Made by a program: the position numbers and the translations under genes
Assembly (NCBI RefSeq): GCF_000015285.1
Contig: NC_008709.1
Span: 1,240,001 to 1,304,000, forward strand
DNA: 64,000 nt
Direction: 5' to 3'
Source: Psychromonas ingrahamii 37
GTDB taxonomy: Bacteria > Pseudomonadota > Gammaproteobacteria > Enterobacterales > Psychromonadaceae
The notes under the pieces: generated by a model
Told to the model about the DNA's origin: nothing
Database searches by the model: none
What the model saw: only the letters and a program-made list of their open reading frames with translations
Part shown: in pieces, positions 1 through 9,400 of the stretch
Layout of the letters: every line of letters begins with the position of its first letter
Position numbering within the stretch: position 1 is the stretch's first letter

Positions 1-1266
<1,266 letters not shown>

Positions 1267-1354
1267 TTTTAGAATTAGGTTCTGCGAGGGACTTTCTTTA
1301 ATTAAATGATCAGGGAAATCTGGTTTTGAGGTAAGTTGATATTTTTACCCTTTT

Positions 1355-1390
1355 AAAACGCTCGATGCACTGCATCGGGCGTTTTTTTTT
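1355..1390 (+). terminator. Intrinsic terminator of icd
   Basis: A stem of 12 or more base pairs (AACGCTCGATGC paired with GCATCGGGCGTT, one G-T pair, 3-nt loop) is followed by a run of nine T. It lies about 90 bases past the icd stop. Confidence 0.9.
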
Positions 1391-1521
1391 AATGATCGAT
1401 AAGGGTATTCAGAGTTTGAGTATGTTCTTTTACAGGGTATTTTAGTGTGGATTGTTCCACGCAGGAACATGCACTCCTTGCTAGATAACAGCGGAATATT
1501 CTTGCTACCTTGGAATAGTTT

Positions 1522-2061
1522 TTAACTTAATGAAGTATCTCTATGCAGTTCTTTTATGATTTCAGTGATGGCCAGAATCAATGACGACTTAATGACCTGT
1601 CTATTATGATCCAGTTTCATCTGCACTATAAAATGCGAACTTTCTTCTGGTTGATTATCATCTGCATTAATAGGAATCATTTCAGCCACTGCACTAATCG
1701 CATTTATGCGCTCAAATAGCAGAGGTGAAAGAAAATCTATTGATTCACCTTCGGACTGAACAAACGTTTTTAAGGCAATAAACTTCTCAATATCTTGATA
1801 GGCGTCCTGAGATAATAACCCTAACCCGTATAACAGTTTGATACGAATAGCTAACTGTGCCAATGGACCATCATTGTTTAATAAGGGCTCCACAGCATAT
1901 TTCACCGCATAATCATCTTTTCTAAAAACATTTTGAATTAGAATATCAATGGCATCTTCAAACAGATCAAAACTGGCGGTAAAAAAAACATAAGCTGTTT
2001 CCGCTTCAGAAAGCGTTTCGACAATATCAATATCAAACTTTAGGCGAGAAAATGTTGGCAT
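1522..2061 (-). CDS. mtlR: MtlR/MltR family mannitol operon repressor
   Basis: A 179-residue soluble, all-helical-looking protein matching the mannitol operon repressor family by its length, the segment AETAYVFFTASFDLFEDAIDIL and the Asn-Asp-Gly-Pro-Leu segment around residue 63. MtlR in enterics represses the mtl operon without a recognisable helix-turn-helix, and none is visible here. The gene lies downstream of mtlA on the same strand, as in the classic mtlA-mtlD-mtlR order, but mtlD is missing between them. A terminator-like hairpin after mtlA suggests mtlR is partly uncoupled. Its role is inferred from family and neighbour. Confidence 0.85.
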   Translation of the reverse strand: MPTFSRLKFDIDIVETLSEAETAYVFFTASFDLFEDAIDILIQNVFRKDDYAVKYAVEPLLNNDGPLAQLAIRIKLLYGLGLLSQDAYQDIEKFIALKTFVQSEGESIDFLSPLLFERINAISAVAEMIPINADDNQPEESSHFIVQMKLDHNRQVIKSSLILAITEIIKELHRDTSLS

Positions 2062-2274
2062 TATTTTTCTATCTAATGGTTAAATAAATGTCGTAAAGCA
2101 GGACTTCATCGCATGATTATTTAAGCTTTTCCAAGCCTGCTTGGCTTGTTTAACGGTCAGCAGTCGGTTGTAAATAATGCATCAGGGTTACTGCAATACA
2201 TGCATCCGATAAAACTTACCAATAAAAAATGGCAAAAATGTATCGTTTTTATCATAAATATTTCCCTAAATATA

Positions 2275-2302
2275 AAAAAGGCTAGAAAATCTAGCCTTTA
2301 AT
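2275..2302 (-). terminator. Intrinsic terminator downstream of mtlA
   Basis: On the minus strand AAAGGCTAGA pairs with TCTAGCCTTT around a 3-nt loop and is followed by further T residues. It sits between mtlA and mtlR and may attenuate read-through into mtlR. A second shorter hairpin (CCTGAA/TTCAGG) lies just upstream in the transcript near 2321-2342. Confidence 0.75.
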
Positions 2303-2356
2303 ATTTAGTCGCCTTGAGTCCCTGAAAGATAGGACCTTCAGGCTTTTTTGCTCAAT

Positions 2357-3766
2357 CTAGCTTTTAGCCGATTTAAGATCTTTAACCAAATTGTCATACA
2401 TCGCATTATCTAAGAAATTAGTTAATGAAATATGCTGTGCATTGGGCGCATGCTTACGTGCTCTGTCGGTTAAATCTTTATGAGTAACAACAATATCAAC
2501 ATCACCAGGCAAATCATTGATCGCAGTATTAATCACTTCAATATTTAAATTTGCAGCTTGCACTTTTTTGCGTAATAGACTTGCGCCCATTGCACTTGAA
2601 CCCATACCTGCATCACAAGCAACAATGATTTTTTTAACGGCAGACATATCAACGCGGTCATTTCCTGTTGCTTGACCTTTAGCGCTTTGCTTCATGTCGC
2701 GCATTTGGTTTGCAGCTTCTTCTAGTGCAACTTCATCACCGGCAACCGTTTTTTGTGTTTTCATCAGAATAGATGCCACAACAAAAGAAACAGCGGCAGC
2801 AGCAGCAACAGATAGAAGAATACCCATATATGCGCCTTTAGGCGTCATGGCTAAAACAGCAAAGATAGAACCAGGAGATGCAGGAGAGATAAGACCGGCA
2901 TCGAATAGAGTAAGAACGAATACGCCTGTCATACCACCTGCAATAACAGATAGGATAAGACGCGGATTCATCAATACATAAGGGAAGTAAATTTCATGGA
3001 TACCACCAAAGAAGTGGATAATGACGGCACCAGGAGCTGTTTCTTTTGCAGAACCTTTACCGAACACCATGTAGGCTAAAAGAAGACCTAAACCTGGACC
3101 CGGGTTTGCTTCAATTAAGAAGAAAACAGATTGACCAAGAGACTCTGACTGCGCAATACCCAGCGGCGTGAAAATACCATGGTTAATCGCATTATTAAGG
3201 AACAAAATCTTTGCCGGTTCAACAAAAATAGAAGTCAAAGGAAGCAGGTTATTGACTACTAAAACATCAACACCAGCAGCAAGGGCTGTCGATAACATTT
3301 TAACAGCAGGACCAATCACTACGTAAGCAATAATCGCCAGCACCATACCAATAATACCGGATGAAAAGTTGTTAACCAACATTTCAAAACCACTTTTCAC
3401 TTTACCGTGAATGGCAGCATCAAATTTCTTAATTGCCAGGCCGCCTAACGGACCAACAATCATCGCACCCATAAACATTGGAATATCTGTACCAACAATC
3501 ACACCCATTGTCGCTATTGCACCTACAACGGCACCACGCTCTCCGGCTATAATTTTACCACCGGTATAACCAATTAAGAGCGGCAGCATATATTTGATCA
3601 TCGGCCCAACCATGGTGGCTAATGTTTCGTTAGGTATCCACCCCGTTGGAATGAATAATGCGGTAATTAAACCCCATGCGATAAAGGCGCCAATATTTGG
3701 CATAACCATATTTGACAATAAGCGACCAAAGTTTTGTACTTTAATCTTGGATTGTGATGACAGCAT
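2357..3766 (-). CDS. mtlA: PTS mannitol transporter subunit IICB
   Basis: Takes up mannitol across the inner membrane and phosphorylates it to mannitol 1-phosphate. The N-terminal approximately 340 residues form the multi-span IIC domain, with the GGIHEIYFPYVLMNPRLI region holding the GxHE motif of the substrate site. A linker rich in Glu/Lys follows, then the IIB domain with phosphocysteine Cys384 in IIVACDAGMGSSAMG, the same position as in E. coli. At 469 residues it ends after IIB and lacks the C-terminal IIA domain of the 637-residue E. coli protein, so IIA must be supplied from elsewhere. ATG is preceded by a GGAGCA ribosome site. Two CRP-like sites and a palindrome lie upstream. Confidence 0.95.
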   Translation of the reverse strand: MLSSQSKIKVQNFGRLLSNMVMPNIGAFIAWGLITALFIPTGWIPNETLATMVGPMIKYMLPLLIGYTGGKIIAGERGAVVGAIATMGVIVGTDIPMFMGAMIVGPLGGLAIKKFDAAIHGKVKSGFEMLVNNFSSGIIGMVLAIIAYVVIGPAVKMLSTALAAGVDVLVVNNLLPLTSIFVEPAKILFLNNAINHGIFTPLGIAQSESLGQSVFFLIEANPGPGLGLLLAYMVFGKGSAKETAPGAVIIHFFGGIHEIYFPYVLMNPRLILSVIAGGMTGVFVLTLFDAGLISPASPGSIFAVLAMTPKGAYMGILLSVAAAAAVSFVVASILMKTQKTVAGDEVALEEAANQMRDMKQSAKGQATGNDRVDMSAVKKIIVACDAGMGSSAMGASLLRKKVQAANLNIEVINTAINDLPGDVDIVVTHKDLTDRARKHAPNAQHISLTNFLDNAMYDNLVKDLKSAKS

Positions 3767-3787
3767 AATTTGCTCCGAGTGTCTTCA

Positions 3788-3806
3788 TTCACCCAAAATG
3801 GGTGAA
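3788..3806 (-). promoter_or_regulatory. Palindrome in mtlA leader (candidate operator or mRNA hairpin)
   Basis: TTCACCCA-AAA-TGGGTGAA is a perfect inverted repeat with 8-base arms and a 3-base loop, ending about 22 bases before the mtlA start codon. It could be a repressor site or a leader hairpin; the sequence alone does not decide. Confidence 0.4.
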
Positions 3807-3880
3807 ATAATTAATGAGGTTGAAATTTCACGAGCAAAAGTACCACATTATTTTAAAAGCGAACGTCGTAAATAGCTATA

Positions 3881-3896
3881 TGTGATATTGCTTACA
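3881..3896 (-). promoter_or_regulatory. CRP-like site upstream of mtlA
   Basis: TGTGA-TATTGC-TTACA matches the CRP consensus TGTGA-N6-TCACA with one mismatch. It lies about 115 bases upstream of mtlA. Catabolite control of mtl genes is known in enterics. Confidence 0.6.
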
Positions 3897-4040
3897 AAAA
3901 TACGTCAAAAAGAAAAATAGATGTAGATTCAGATCACAAATGGCATAGTAACTTTAAGACAAAACACATAATAATGGCTGGAGCAAATTAGTTTTTGATA
4001 AGTAGGTCACGATATAAGAAAACTATAAGGGCAGGCTGGG

Positions 4041-4056
4041 TGAGATGTAGATCACT
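4041..4056 (-). promoter_or_regulatory. Second CRP-like site upstream of mtlA
   Basis: TGAGA-TGTAGA-TCACT matches 8 of 10 conserved CRP positions with correct N6 spacing. It lies about 275 bases upstream of mtlA. E. coli mtlA also has several CRP sites. Confidence 0.4.
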
Positions 4057-4194
4057 AAAATAAAACAAAACCTTGAAATTACAAACTTTCCACATGGAAA
4101 AATGTAATTAAAATGGTTTTAAAACAGGCAGATCTCCCTCGCTTTAAATAAATGTAATTTTATTACACAATTAAAGCGTCGAGTGATTGCTTGA

Positions 4195-4375
4195 TGATTT
4201 TGCCGAAGGCTGATTGATAATCAGTTATTACACACTTTCTACTACGTTATCGCCTGCTTAGGTAGAATAACGACACAGGGCAGACTCCACCTTGTATAAT
4301 GCCCGCACAAATTGCTGCAAAAATGCACAGGAAAGGTCAATAGACGCTAATACGTTTGGTATTAATAAATGTAGC
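4195..4375. repeat. Dispersed repeat, copy resembling the 45.26-45.39 kb region
   Basis: The block with TTTCTACTACGTTATCGCCT, then TTAGGTAGAATAA, then CCTTGTA and TTGCTGCAA, lines up in order with 45287-45370 (TTTCTACGGCGTTATCGCTT, ATGTAGGATAATAA, CCTTGTA, TTGCTGCAA). It ends in CGTTTGGTATTA, the terminal motif of the local MITE-like family. No protein is encoded. The alignment was done by eye and the borders are approximate. Confidence 0.6.
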
Positions 4376-4450
4376 CGCCCGAGGAATATTTTTATCAGTG
4401 ATCAAGAGAGAATGTAAACACTCTGTTCAATAGATTGAATCAACATGACA

Positions 4451-4532
4451 AATTAATTAATGGAATGGGTCTTATTTTATCGGTAGTGCGCACCGCAAGC
4501 AGTGTAAATACGTGTGCTGAGCGCACCCTACT
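4451..4532. repeat. Palindromic GCGCACCCTAC repeat, copy 1
   Basis: Starts with AATTAATTAATGGAATGGGT, then CGGTAGTGCGCACCGCAAGC, and ends TGAGCGCACCCTAC. The same ordered blocks occur at 45172-45260 and, inverted, at 34205-34269. The GTAGGGTGC / GCACCCTAC ends can pair as a hairpin. Confidence 0.75.
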
Positions 4533-4689
4533 GGCTTGTTCCATCGCCAATATATTGCACAAGTCAGGCAATTAAATTCGATAATTTAGCCAATTTTGCA
4601 TTTAAAAATGATGTACATATCGTTGTTAAGGTTAGTCGAGGAGGGAATAACGTTAGGCATCAGATAGAAGAGGTTAAAACACTTTGCCA

Positions 4690-4735
4690 AAGGGATTGAG
4701 CAAATCTGGTCACTTAATTAATGCGTTTGGTATAA
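4690..4735. repeat. Terminal fragment of the MITE-like family
   Basis: The reverse complement reads TTATACCAAACGCATTAATT then AAGTGACCA. This matches the left end of the 8194-8423 element (TACCAAAAGAATTAATGAAG then TGATCA) almost base for base. Confidence 0.65.
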
Positions 4736-4782
4736 GAAAGAAAATGCTTGATTGATACATAGCCTAAGGTCTGTTTTTACAG

Positions 4783-4817
4783 AGTGGTGAAAACCTATTT
4801 TCACCACTTGTTTTTTA
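4783..4817 (+). terminator. Strong orphan hairpin with T-tract
   Basis: AGTGGTGAAAA pairs with TTTTCACCACT around a short loop and is followed by TGTTTTTT on the plus strand. No plus-strand gene ends here. It could terminate an unrecognised small RNA from the repeat region, or act as a weak stop for the minus-strand peptide gene at 4871-4996. Confidence 0.6.
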
Positions 4818-4870
4818 AGCAAAGAATACTTTTTTGTTTTTGTCTTTCTATTTTTTGGTTTTTATTCCTT

Positions 4871-4996
4871 TTATTTTTTGTCACTGCGTTTTATGAAATG
4901 GTACTTCATATAACCAGCAAAAACAGCGTTTAGCACTATCATGATCGTAAAAGTGACAACGACTGAGTTATCCATTAACACAGAAAAATAATCCAT
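4871..4996 (-). CDS. 41-residue single-span membrane peptide (possibly DUF3149-like)
   Basis: A short open frame, MDYFSVLMDNSVVVTFTIMI followed by VLNAVFAGYMKYHFIKRSDKK. It has one hydrophobic span at about residues 11-29 and a positively charged C-terminal tail, so it is likely N-out/C-in. A textbook AGGAGG (5002-5007) sits 5 bases before the ATG, much better than chance in this A/T-rich stretch. Shape and length recall the small DUF3149-type membrane proteins, but I cannot confirm the family. It is flanked by non-coding DNA on both sides. Confidence 0.65.
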   Translation of the reverse strand: MDYFSVLMDNSVVVTFTIMIVLNAVFAGYMKYHFIKRSDKK

Positions 4997-5347
4997 TTTA
5001 ACCTCCTGCTTTTTACCTATAAAGTAGATGACGGCAGTCACCCGATTAAGTCCTTGTTGTATTAACTTAAGTCCTTATGAGCTTAAAGTAGTTGAAAAAA
5101 TAATTAAAAATTTGATCTGACACAAGGTTGCTCTAGAAAGGAAAAAAACTTTCCTGCTAAGAGGAAGAGATCACGATTTATAAAGGCTGGGAATCAGAAA
5201 AACTCAGAATACAGGCTGGTGGTCAATAAAAAAATCAATAAATGTAATCGTTTTTGATCTTAAAAATGAATAATTTTGGTCTTATAGAAGCAATTAATGG
5301 ACCCATTTTTCACTATTTTGTCAGGGTCCATCAGTAAAATATCAAGC

Positions 5348-5827
5348 TTAATGAAATAAGCGGTAGCTGAACTTCAGAGGCACAGAATACTGCATTAGTT
5401 TCTTAAATTCTTCCGGAGAAAGTTGTATTAAAGAAATATGATCACCGGCTTCCAAATATAAATTATCCTGGCGCATTAAAAACTCATCATAGACTCTGTT
5501 GATTTCATATGCCTGTGCGAGAGGCGGGACAGCACCATGTTTACAATCTTCAAAAATTTCGTAAATATGCGATTCTTTCATAAGGTGAAACTGGCGATTA
5601 AAATGTGTATTTAATGCATTTAAACTGATTTTATGACTAGCCGGTAAAATTGCCATCAACTTACCACCCTGAAGATCTTCAAGCATGATAGCTTTGACAA
5701 GTTGTGATGTTTTAATATGGGCTTGAATGGCAGAACTAAGGGAATTTTTGCTTGGTTTGTGTTGCAATAGCTGATACTTGATATGATTTTTATCCAAGTA
5801 TTCTCTCACTTTGTTTGCAATGCTCAT
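5348..5827 (-). CDS. YbaK/EbsC-type aminoacyl-tRNA deacylase domain protein
   Basis: 159 residues, one YbaK/ProX-type editing domain (roughly residues 20-145). Proteins of this family hydrolyse mischarged aminoacyl-tRNAs in trans in the cytoplasm. Visible family traits are the N-terminal VREYLDKNHIKYQLLQHKPS segment, LVKAIMLED followed by KLMAILPASHKI, and the Gly-Ala-Val-Pro-Pro-Leu loop near residue 98. The specific substrate (Pro-, Ala- or Cys-tRNA) cannot be told. ATG is preceded by GGAGGGGATATTCCG. The gene stands alone between two non-coding stretches. Confidence 0.8.
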   Translation of the reverse strand: MSIANKVREYLDKNHIKYQLLQHKPSKNSLSSAIQAHIKTSQLVKAIMLEDLQGGKLMAILPASHKISLNALNTHFNRQFHLMKESHIYEIFEDCKHGAVPPLAQAYEINRVYDEFLMRQDNLYLEAGDHISLIQLSPEEFKKLMQYSVPLKFSYRLFH

Positions 5828-6047
5828 CGGAATATCCCCTCCATGAAAATGATATTAAAAGTATAGCTCAATGCAGACTACTGACGTAATGACATCAACT
5901 AAGTTAGCTTTTCAAGATGCTCTATTAACCAACACAGTAGCTAATAATAAAGAATTTACTTACCATAGGTTAAATCTTTTCAATGCCTCAATAAATATTG
6001 AGCGGTATAACACGAAGACTATAAATTAATTACTCAGGATAACCTCA

Positions 6048-7463
6048 ATGCGTTTAACCCTTTTCCGTAAGTTATTTATCTCGTTGTTGCTGATTAGCTC
6101 TATCATGATGGTCGGCATGGCGCTGCTTATTAATAATAGTTTTCAAACCGGATTACAGAACTACCTTAACCACCGGGAAACAGAAGAAATGCAGGTTATT
6201 GCTGAAAAAATCAGCCAATATTACTCGCCTGAAAATGGCTGGAGAATGATTGAAGAACAGCCCTATTTATGGACCAATCTTTTAAGAAAAGTAGGAAATC
6301 ATCCTGCCAGAGAAAGAGCTAATTCGCATAGAGATCGTCCTCCTCAAGAACAATTTTTAATAAACCCGCGCATTTTTCTATTAAATGTACAGGGGGAAGC
6401 GGTGCTGGATCGCGCCAGAAAAATGAAAGAGCGCAATGAAAGAGATCAGTTTATTAAAGTGCCCATTATATTGGATGAACAAAATATTGGCTGGATTGCG
6501 ATTATACAAAAAGAGATTATCACGGGAAAATTAACCAAAATTTTCTTTAAACAGCAATTAAATAATTTTTACTGGATTGCCGCCTGGGCGGCGCTGTTTT
6601 CTTTTGTGGTTGCAGCTTTATTAGTGCGACATTTTCTTCAGCCTTTAAAGAATCTTGGCCTTAGTGTAAAGGCCTTACAAAGGGGGGATTTTAATTATCA
6701 AATCCCGGTGAAGGGACAGGATGAGTTAGCTGAATTATCAAAAACTTTTAATCATTTAACCAATACGCTTAAGCTGCAAAAAGTCTCTAGAGAGCAATGG
6801 ATTGCGGATATCTCCCATGAATTACGCACACCTATTGCCGTTTTAGTCAGTGAAATAGAAGCTATTGAGGATGGTATTCGCAAACCTGAGCCTAAATATA
6901 TTAAATCATTACATGAGCAGGTAATGAATCTCAGTCGCCTTGTTGATGATCTTTATCAATTATCACTTTCTGATGCAGGTGTGCTGACTAAAAATACAGA
7001 GCGGGTAAATTTAACCCGGTTGTTAGATAATATTGCAAATCAGAATGAATTACGATTAGCTGAAAAAAATATCCACCTGCAGCGTTGTTACGATTCCAGT
7101 AAAGCCACTCTGTTGCAGGCTGATCCTAACGCACTATCGCAGCTCATTTTAAATCTTTTTGAAAATAGTTATCGTTATACTGACCCGGATGGACAGCTTA
7201 AGCTTACTTTGTCGCAGCGCCTCAATAGGGTTGAATTGATTATCGAAGACAGTGCACCCGCCGTGCCCGATGATGCTCTGCCAAAACTCTTCGAGCGTTT
7301 ATTTCGCGTTGATAAATCACGCAGCAGAGCCAATGGAGGCTCTGGTTTAGGTTTATCTATTTGCCAAAATATTGTTAAAGCACAGGGTGGGGAGATTGGT
7401 GCAGATCACTCACCTTTAGGCGGCCTTAAAATCAAAATAACCCTCCCTGCCAAGGATATTTAG
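6048..7463 (+). CDS. baeS: BaeS-like envelope-stress sensor histidine kinase
   Basis: 471 residues. TM1 at about 7-28, a periplasmic sensor domain, TM2 near 176-195, HAMP at about 196-250, then HisKA with the phospho-acceptor His in ISHELRTPIAVL (around residue 261), and an HATPase domain ending with GGSGLGLSICQNIVKAQGGEI. The order and N-terminal sequence resemble E. coli BaeS. It should autophosphorylate and pass phosphate to the response regulator that begins 3 bases after its stop. A decayed fragment matching its residues about 131-181 lies just downstream of that regulator. The BaeS assignment rests on overall resemblance and on the clearer BaeR match next door. Confidence 0.85.
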   Translation: MRLTLFRKLFISLLLISSIMMVGMALLINNSFQTGLQNYLNHRETEEMQVIAEKISQYYSPENGWRMIEEQPYLWTNLLRKVGNHPARERANSHRDRPPQEQFLINPRIFLLNVQGEAVLDRARKMKERNERDQFIKVPIILDEQNIGWIAIIQKEIITGKLTKIFFKQQLNNFYWIAAWAALFSFVVAALLVRHFLQPLKNLGLSVKALQRGDFNYQIPVKGQDELAELSKTFNHLTNTLKLQKVSREQWIADISHELRTPIAVLVSEIEAIEDGIRKPEPKYIKSLHEQVMNLSRLVDDLYQLSLSDAGVLTKNTERVNLTRLLDNIANQNELRLAEKNIHLQRCYDSSKATLLQADPNALSQLILNLFENSYRYTDPDGQLKLTLSQRLNRVELIIEDSAPAVPDDALPKLFERLFRVDKSRSRANGGSGLGLSICQNIVKAQGGEIGADHSPLGGLKIKITLPAKDI

Positions 7464-7466
7464 AAG

Positions 7467-8150
7467 ATGAATTATCAAGATAAAACGATTCTGATTGTTG
7501 AAGATGAACCGGCGCTCGCCAGCGTATTATGTGAGTACTTTATACAATCTGGATTTCAAACGCATATTATTGATAATGGATTGGAAGTCATCGACTGGGT
7601 TAAAAATTATCAGCCCGATTTGTTGATTCTGGATTTAATGTTACCTGGGCGTAACGGCCTTGATATTTATCGGGAGTTGCGCACTTTCAGTCAGGTACCC
7701 GTGGTGATGGCCACCGCAAGGATTGACGAAATTGATCGCCTTTTAGGATTGGAATTGGGGGCAGACGATTACATCTGCAAACCCTACAGTCCCAGAGAGG
7801 TGGTGATTAGAGTTAAAAATATTTTACGTCGTTCCAAGGAAGGAAACGGCACACTGCAGGGATATGCTGGATTGCAGATTGATGAACAAAAAATGATGGC
7901 TTCGCTTAATCAGCAGACGATTATTTTGACCCCGGCAGAGTTTCGTTTATTGTCAGTTTTTAATAAACATCCGGAACAGGTTTTTAGTCGCGAGCAATTA
8001 ATGACCCAAATATACTCCGATGGCCGTATTGTAACTGACCGGACGATTGACAGTCATATCAAAAATTTACGTAAAAAAATGCAGGATGTTGCTCCGGAAA
8101 GTGAATGTATTAAATCTATTTACGGTATTGGTTACAAATTAACGCTATAG
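7467..8150 (+). CDS. baeR: BaeR-like response regulator (OmpR family)
   Basis: 227 residues. Receiver domain at about 8-120 with acidic residues in VEDE, phospho-acceptor Asp in LLILDLMLPG (about residue 54), and a conserved Lys in ADDYICKPYSPREV; winged-helix DNA-binding domain at about 130-227 (LTPAEFRLL, TDRTIDSHIKNLRKK, YGIGYKL). The strings DDYICKPYSPREVV and VTDRTIDSHIKNLR are shared with E. coli BaeR. Co-transcribed with the sensor kinase. A rearranged pseudogene copy lies at 9401-9741. Likely target by position is the secreted EF-hand protein at 9878, which is inference. Confidence 0.9.
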   Translation: MNYQDKTILIVEDEPALASVLCEYFIQSGFQTHIIDNGLEVIDWVKNYQPDLLILDLMLPGRNGLDIYRELRTFSQVPVVMATARIDEIDRLLGLELGADDYICKPYSPREVVIRVKNILRRSKEGNGTLQGYAGLQIDEQKMMASLNQQTIILTPAEFRLLSVFNKHPEQVFSREQLMTQIYSDGRIVTDRTIDSHIKNLRKKMQDVAPESECIKSIYGIGYKLTL

Positions 8151-8530
8151 AAAAGGAGCGTTTATTAAAGTGCCTATTATATCCGATGAGTAATACCAAA
8201 AGAATTAATGAAGTGATCAATGATTGCGAAGGAAAAATGAGTACTAACAAGGCGTGAGTTGCATTCGATCGTTATTCTCCTTCACAAAATGGTATGGAAC
8301 GATTTTGAACAGCTTTAGCTGGCCACAAAGTGGAGAAGAACAGGATGTTCTGAATAAGACTCACAACGCAGTTAGGGATAATTTTAACCAGCAAGGGTGA
8401 TCATCTTTTTAGTGCTTTTGGTATAACATACTGGCTAATTTGCGATTATATAAAAATAGATGATCACGGGGAAATTAAAAAAAGTTTCTTTAAACCACAA
8501 TTAAATGATTTTTACTGGGTGATAGCGCCC
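8151..8530 (+). pseudogene. Decayed baeS fragment, split by a MITE
   Basis: 8160-8190 (TTTATTAAAGTGCCTATTAT) matches baeS near 6450-6475, and 8433-8530 (TTTGCGATTATATAAAAATA, TTAAATGATTTTTACTGG) matches baeS 6494-6590 with scattered changes and indels. The two halves are consecutive in intact baeS, so the 230-bp element at 8194-8423 inserted into an already duplicated copy. Start, HisKA and ATPase regions are missing. It is not functional. Confidence 0.85.
8194..8423. mobile_element. 230-bp MITE-like element with terminal inverted repeats
   Basis: The left end TACCAAAAG and right end CTTTTGGTA are perfect inverted repeats. Both are flanked by TAA (8191-8193 and 8424-8426), consistent with a 3-bp target duplication. 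Similarity between arms continues inward (AATTAATGAAGTGATCA against a reversed TGATCATCTTTTTAGT). It encodes nothing, so it would depend on a transposase elsewhere. Insertion into the baeS fragment is directly visible. Related ends occur near 4361-4375, 4690-4735, 34245-34270 and 45172-45195. Confidence 0.8.
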
Positions 8531-8601
8531 AATAGTTTGTATTAATGAAGAAAATTAATATACTAAGCGCATTAATTTTTTTACAGCCAAGGGAGTGTTA
8601 T

Positions 8602-9282
8602 ATGACAAAACAGAAAATAGTGTTAATCACAGGTGCATCCAGCGGTATCGGTAAAGCCACAGCCAAAACGTTAGTCAAAAGTGGACATAAGGTAATACTG
8701 ACCGCCCGCAGACAAGAAAAATTGGATAAACTGGTAGCAATGCTAGGGGAAGATAACGCTCTGGCTGTTGCCGCCGATGCCACCCAATTTGATGCATTAG
8801 AAAAGGTAGTAAAAGCTGGCATCAACAAGTTTGGCAGACTGGATGTGGCCTTCGCTAACGCGGGCACCGGAATATCCATTTCAGGTACAGAACAGGGAGA
8901 TCCAGATGAGTGGTCAAAACTGATCGATATCAACATCAAAGCCTTGTTATGGACGGCCAAGTTAACTCTACCCAACTTGCGTGAGACCAAGGGGCATTTT
9001 ATTTTAACCAGCTCAGTGGCCGGGCGTACGGCACATAAAGGTTCCATTTACGGTGCCAGTAAATGGTTTGCTTATGGCTTTGGTCAGAACTTGGCTGAAG
9101 AAATGGCTCAATGGGGCGGACGCTGCACCACCATTGCCCCTGGCATGGTCAACACTGCGTTTTTTGATGAGCCTAAACCCGATAAATTAGACCCGGTTGA
9201 TGTCGCTGAAGCGGTACTATTTGCTATTGAAGCTGAGCAGCGTTGTAATGTGCGTGAAATCTTTCTGATGCCAACCCACTAA
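8602..9282 (+). CDS. Short-chain dehydrogenase/reductase (YdfG-like classical SDR)
   Basis: 226 residues from the ATG at 8602, chosen over an upstream in-frame ATG at 8545 because AGGGAG lies 7-11 bases before it and the Rossmann start (KIVLITGASSGIGKAT) follows directly. NAD(P)-binding TGxxxGIG at about residues 10-17, NAGTG near 83, catalytic Ser in TSSVAG and YxxxK in YGASK near 146-150. Cytoplasmic; substrate unknown. It lies between two decayed pieces of a duplicated baeSR operon, and by eye is somewhat richer in G/C than its surroundings, so it may have been acquired. It appears to be a single-gene unit. Confidence 0.88.
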   Translation: MTKQKIVLITGASSGIGKATAKTLVKSGHKVILTARRQEKLDKLVAMLGEDNALAVAADATQFDALEKVVKAGINKFGRLDVAFANAGTGISISGTEQGDPDEWSKLIDINIKALLWTAKLTLPNLRETKGHFILTSSVAGRTAHKGSIYGASKWFAYGFGQNLAEEMAQWGGRCTTIAPGMVNTAFFDEPKPDKLDPVDVAEAVLFAIEAEQRCNVREIFLMPTH

Positions 9283-9400
9283 TAAACGGGCGACGTCCAT
9301 ATATCTGTTACCACAGCCCCGAATGGTCGTTAGAGGCGTAAATAAGCAAAAAACTGTCCAGTAATCTCACCCACTAAAGCGTTAGGTTACTGGCATAATG

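Noticed and set aside
4514-4699. 61-codon open frame on the plus strand
   Set aside because: It lies inside dispersed repeat sequence, has no ribosome site and no recognisable protein features.
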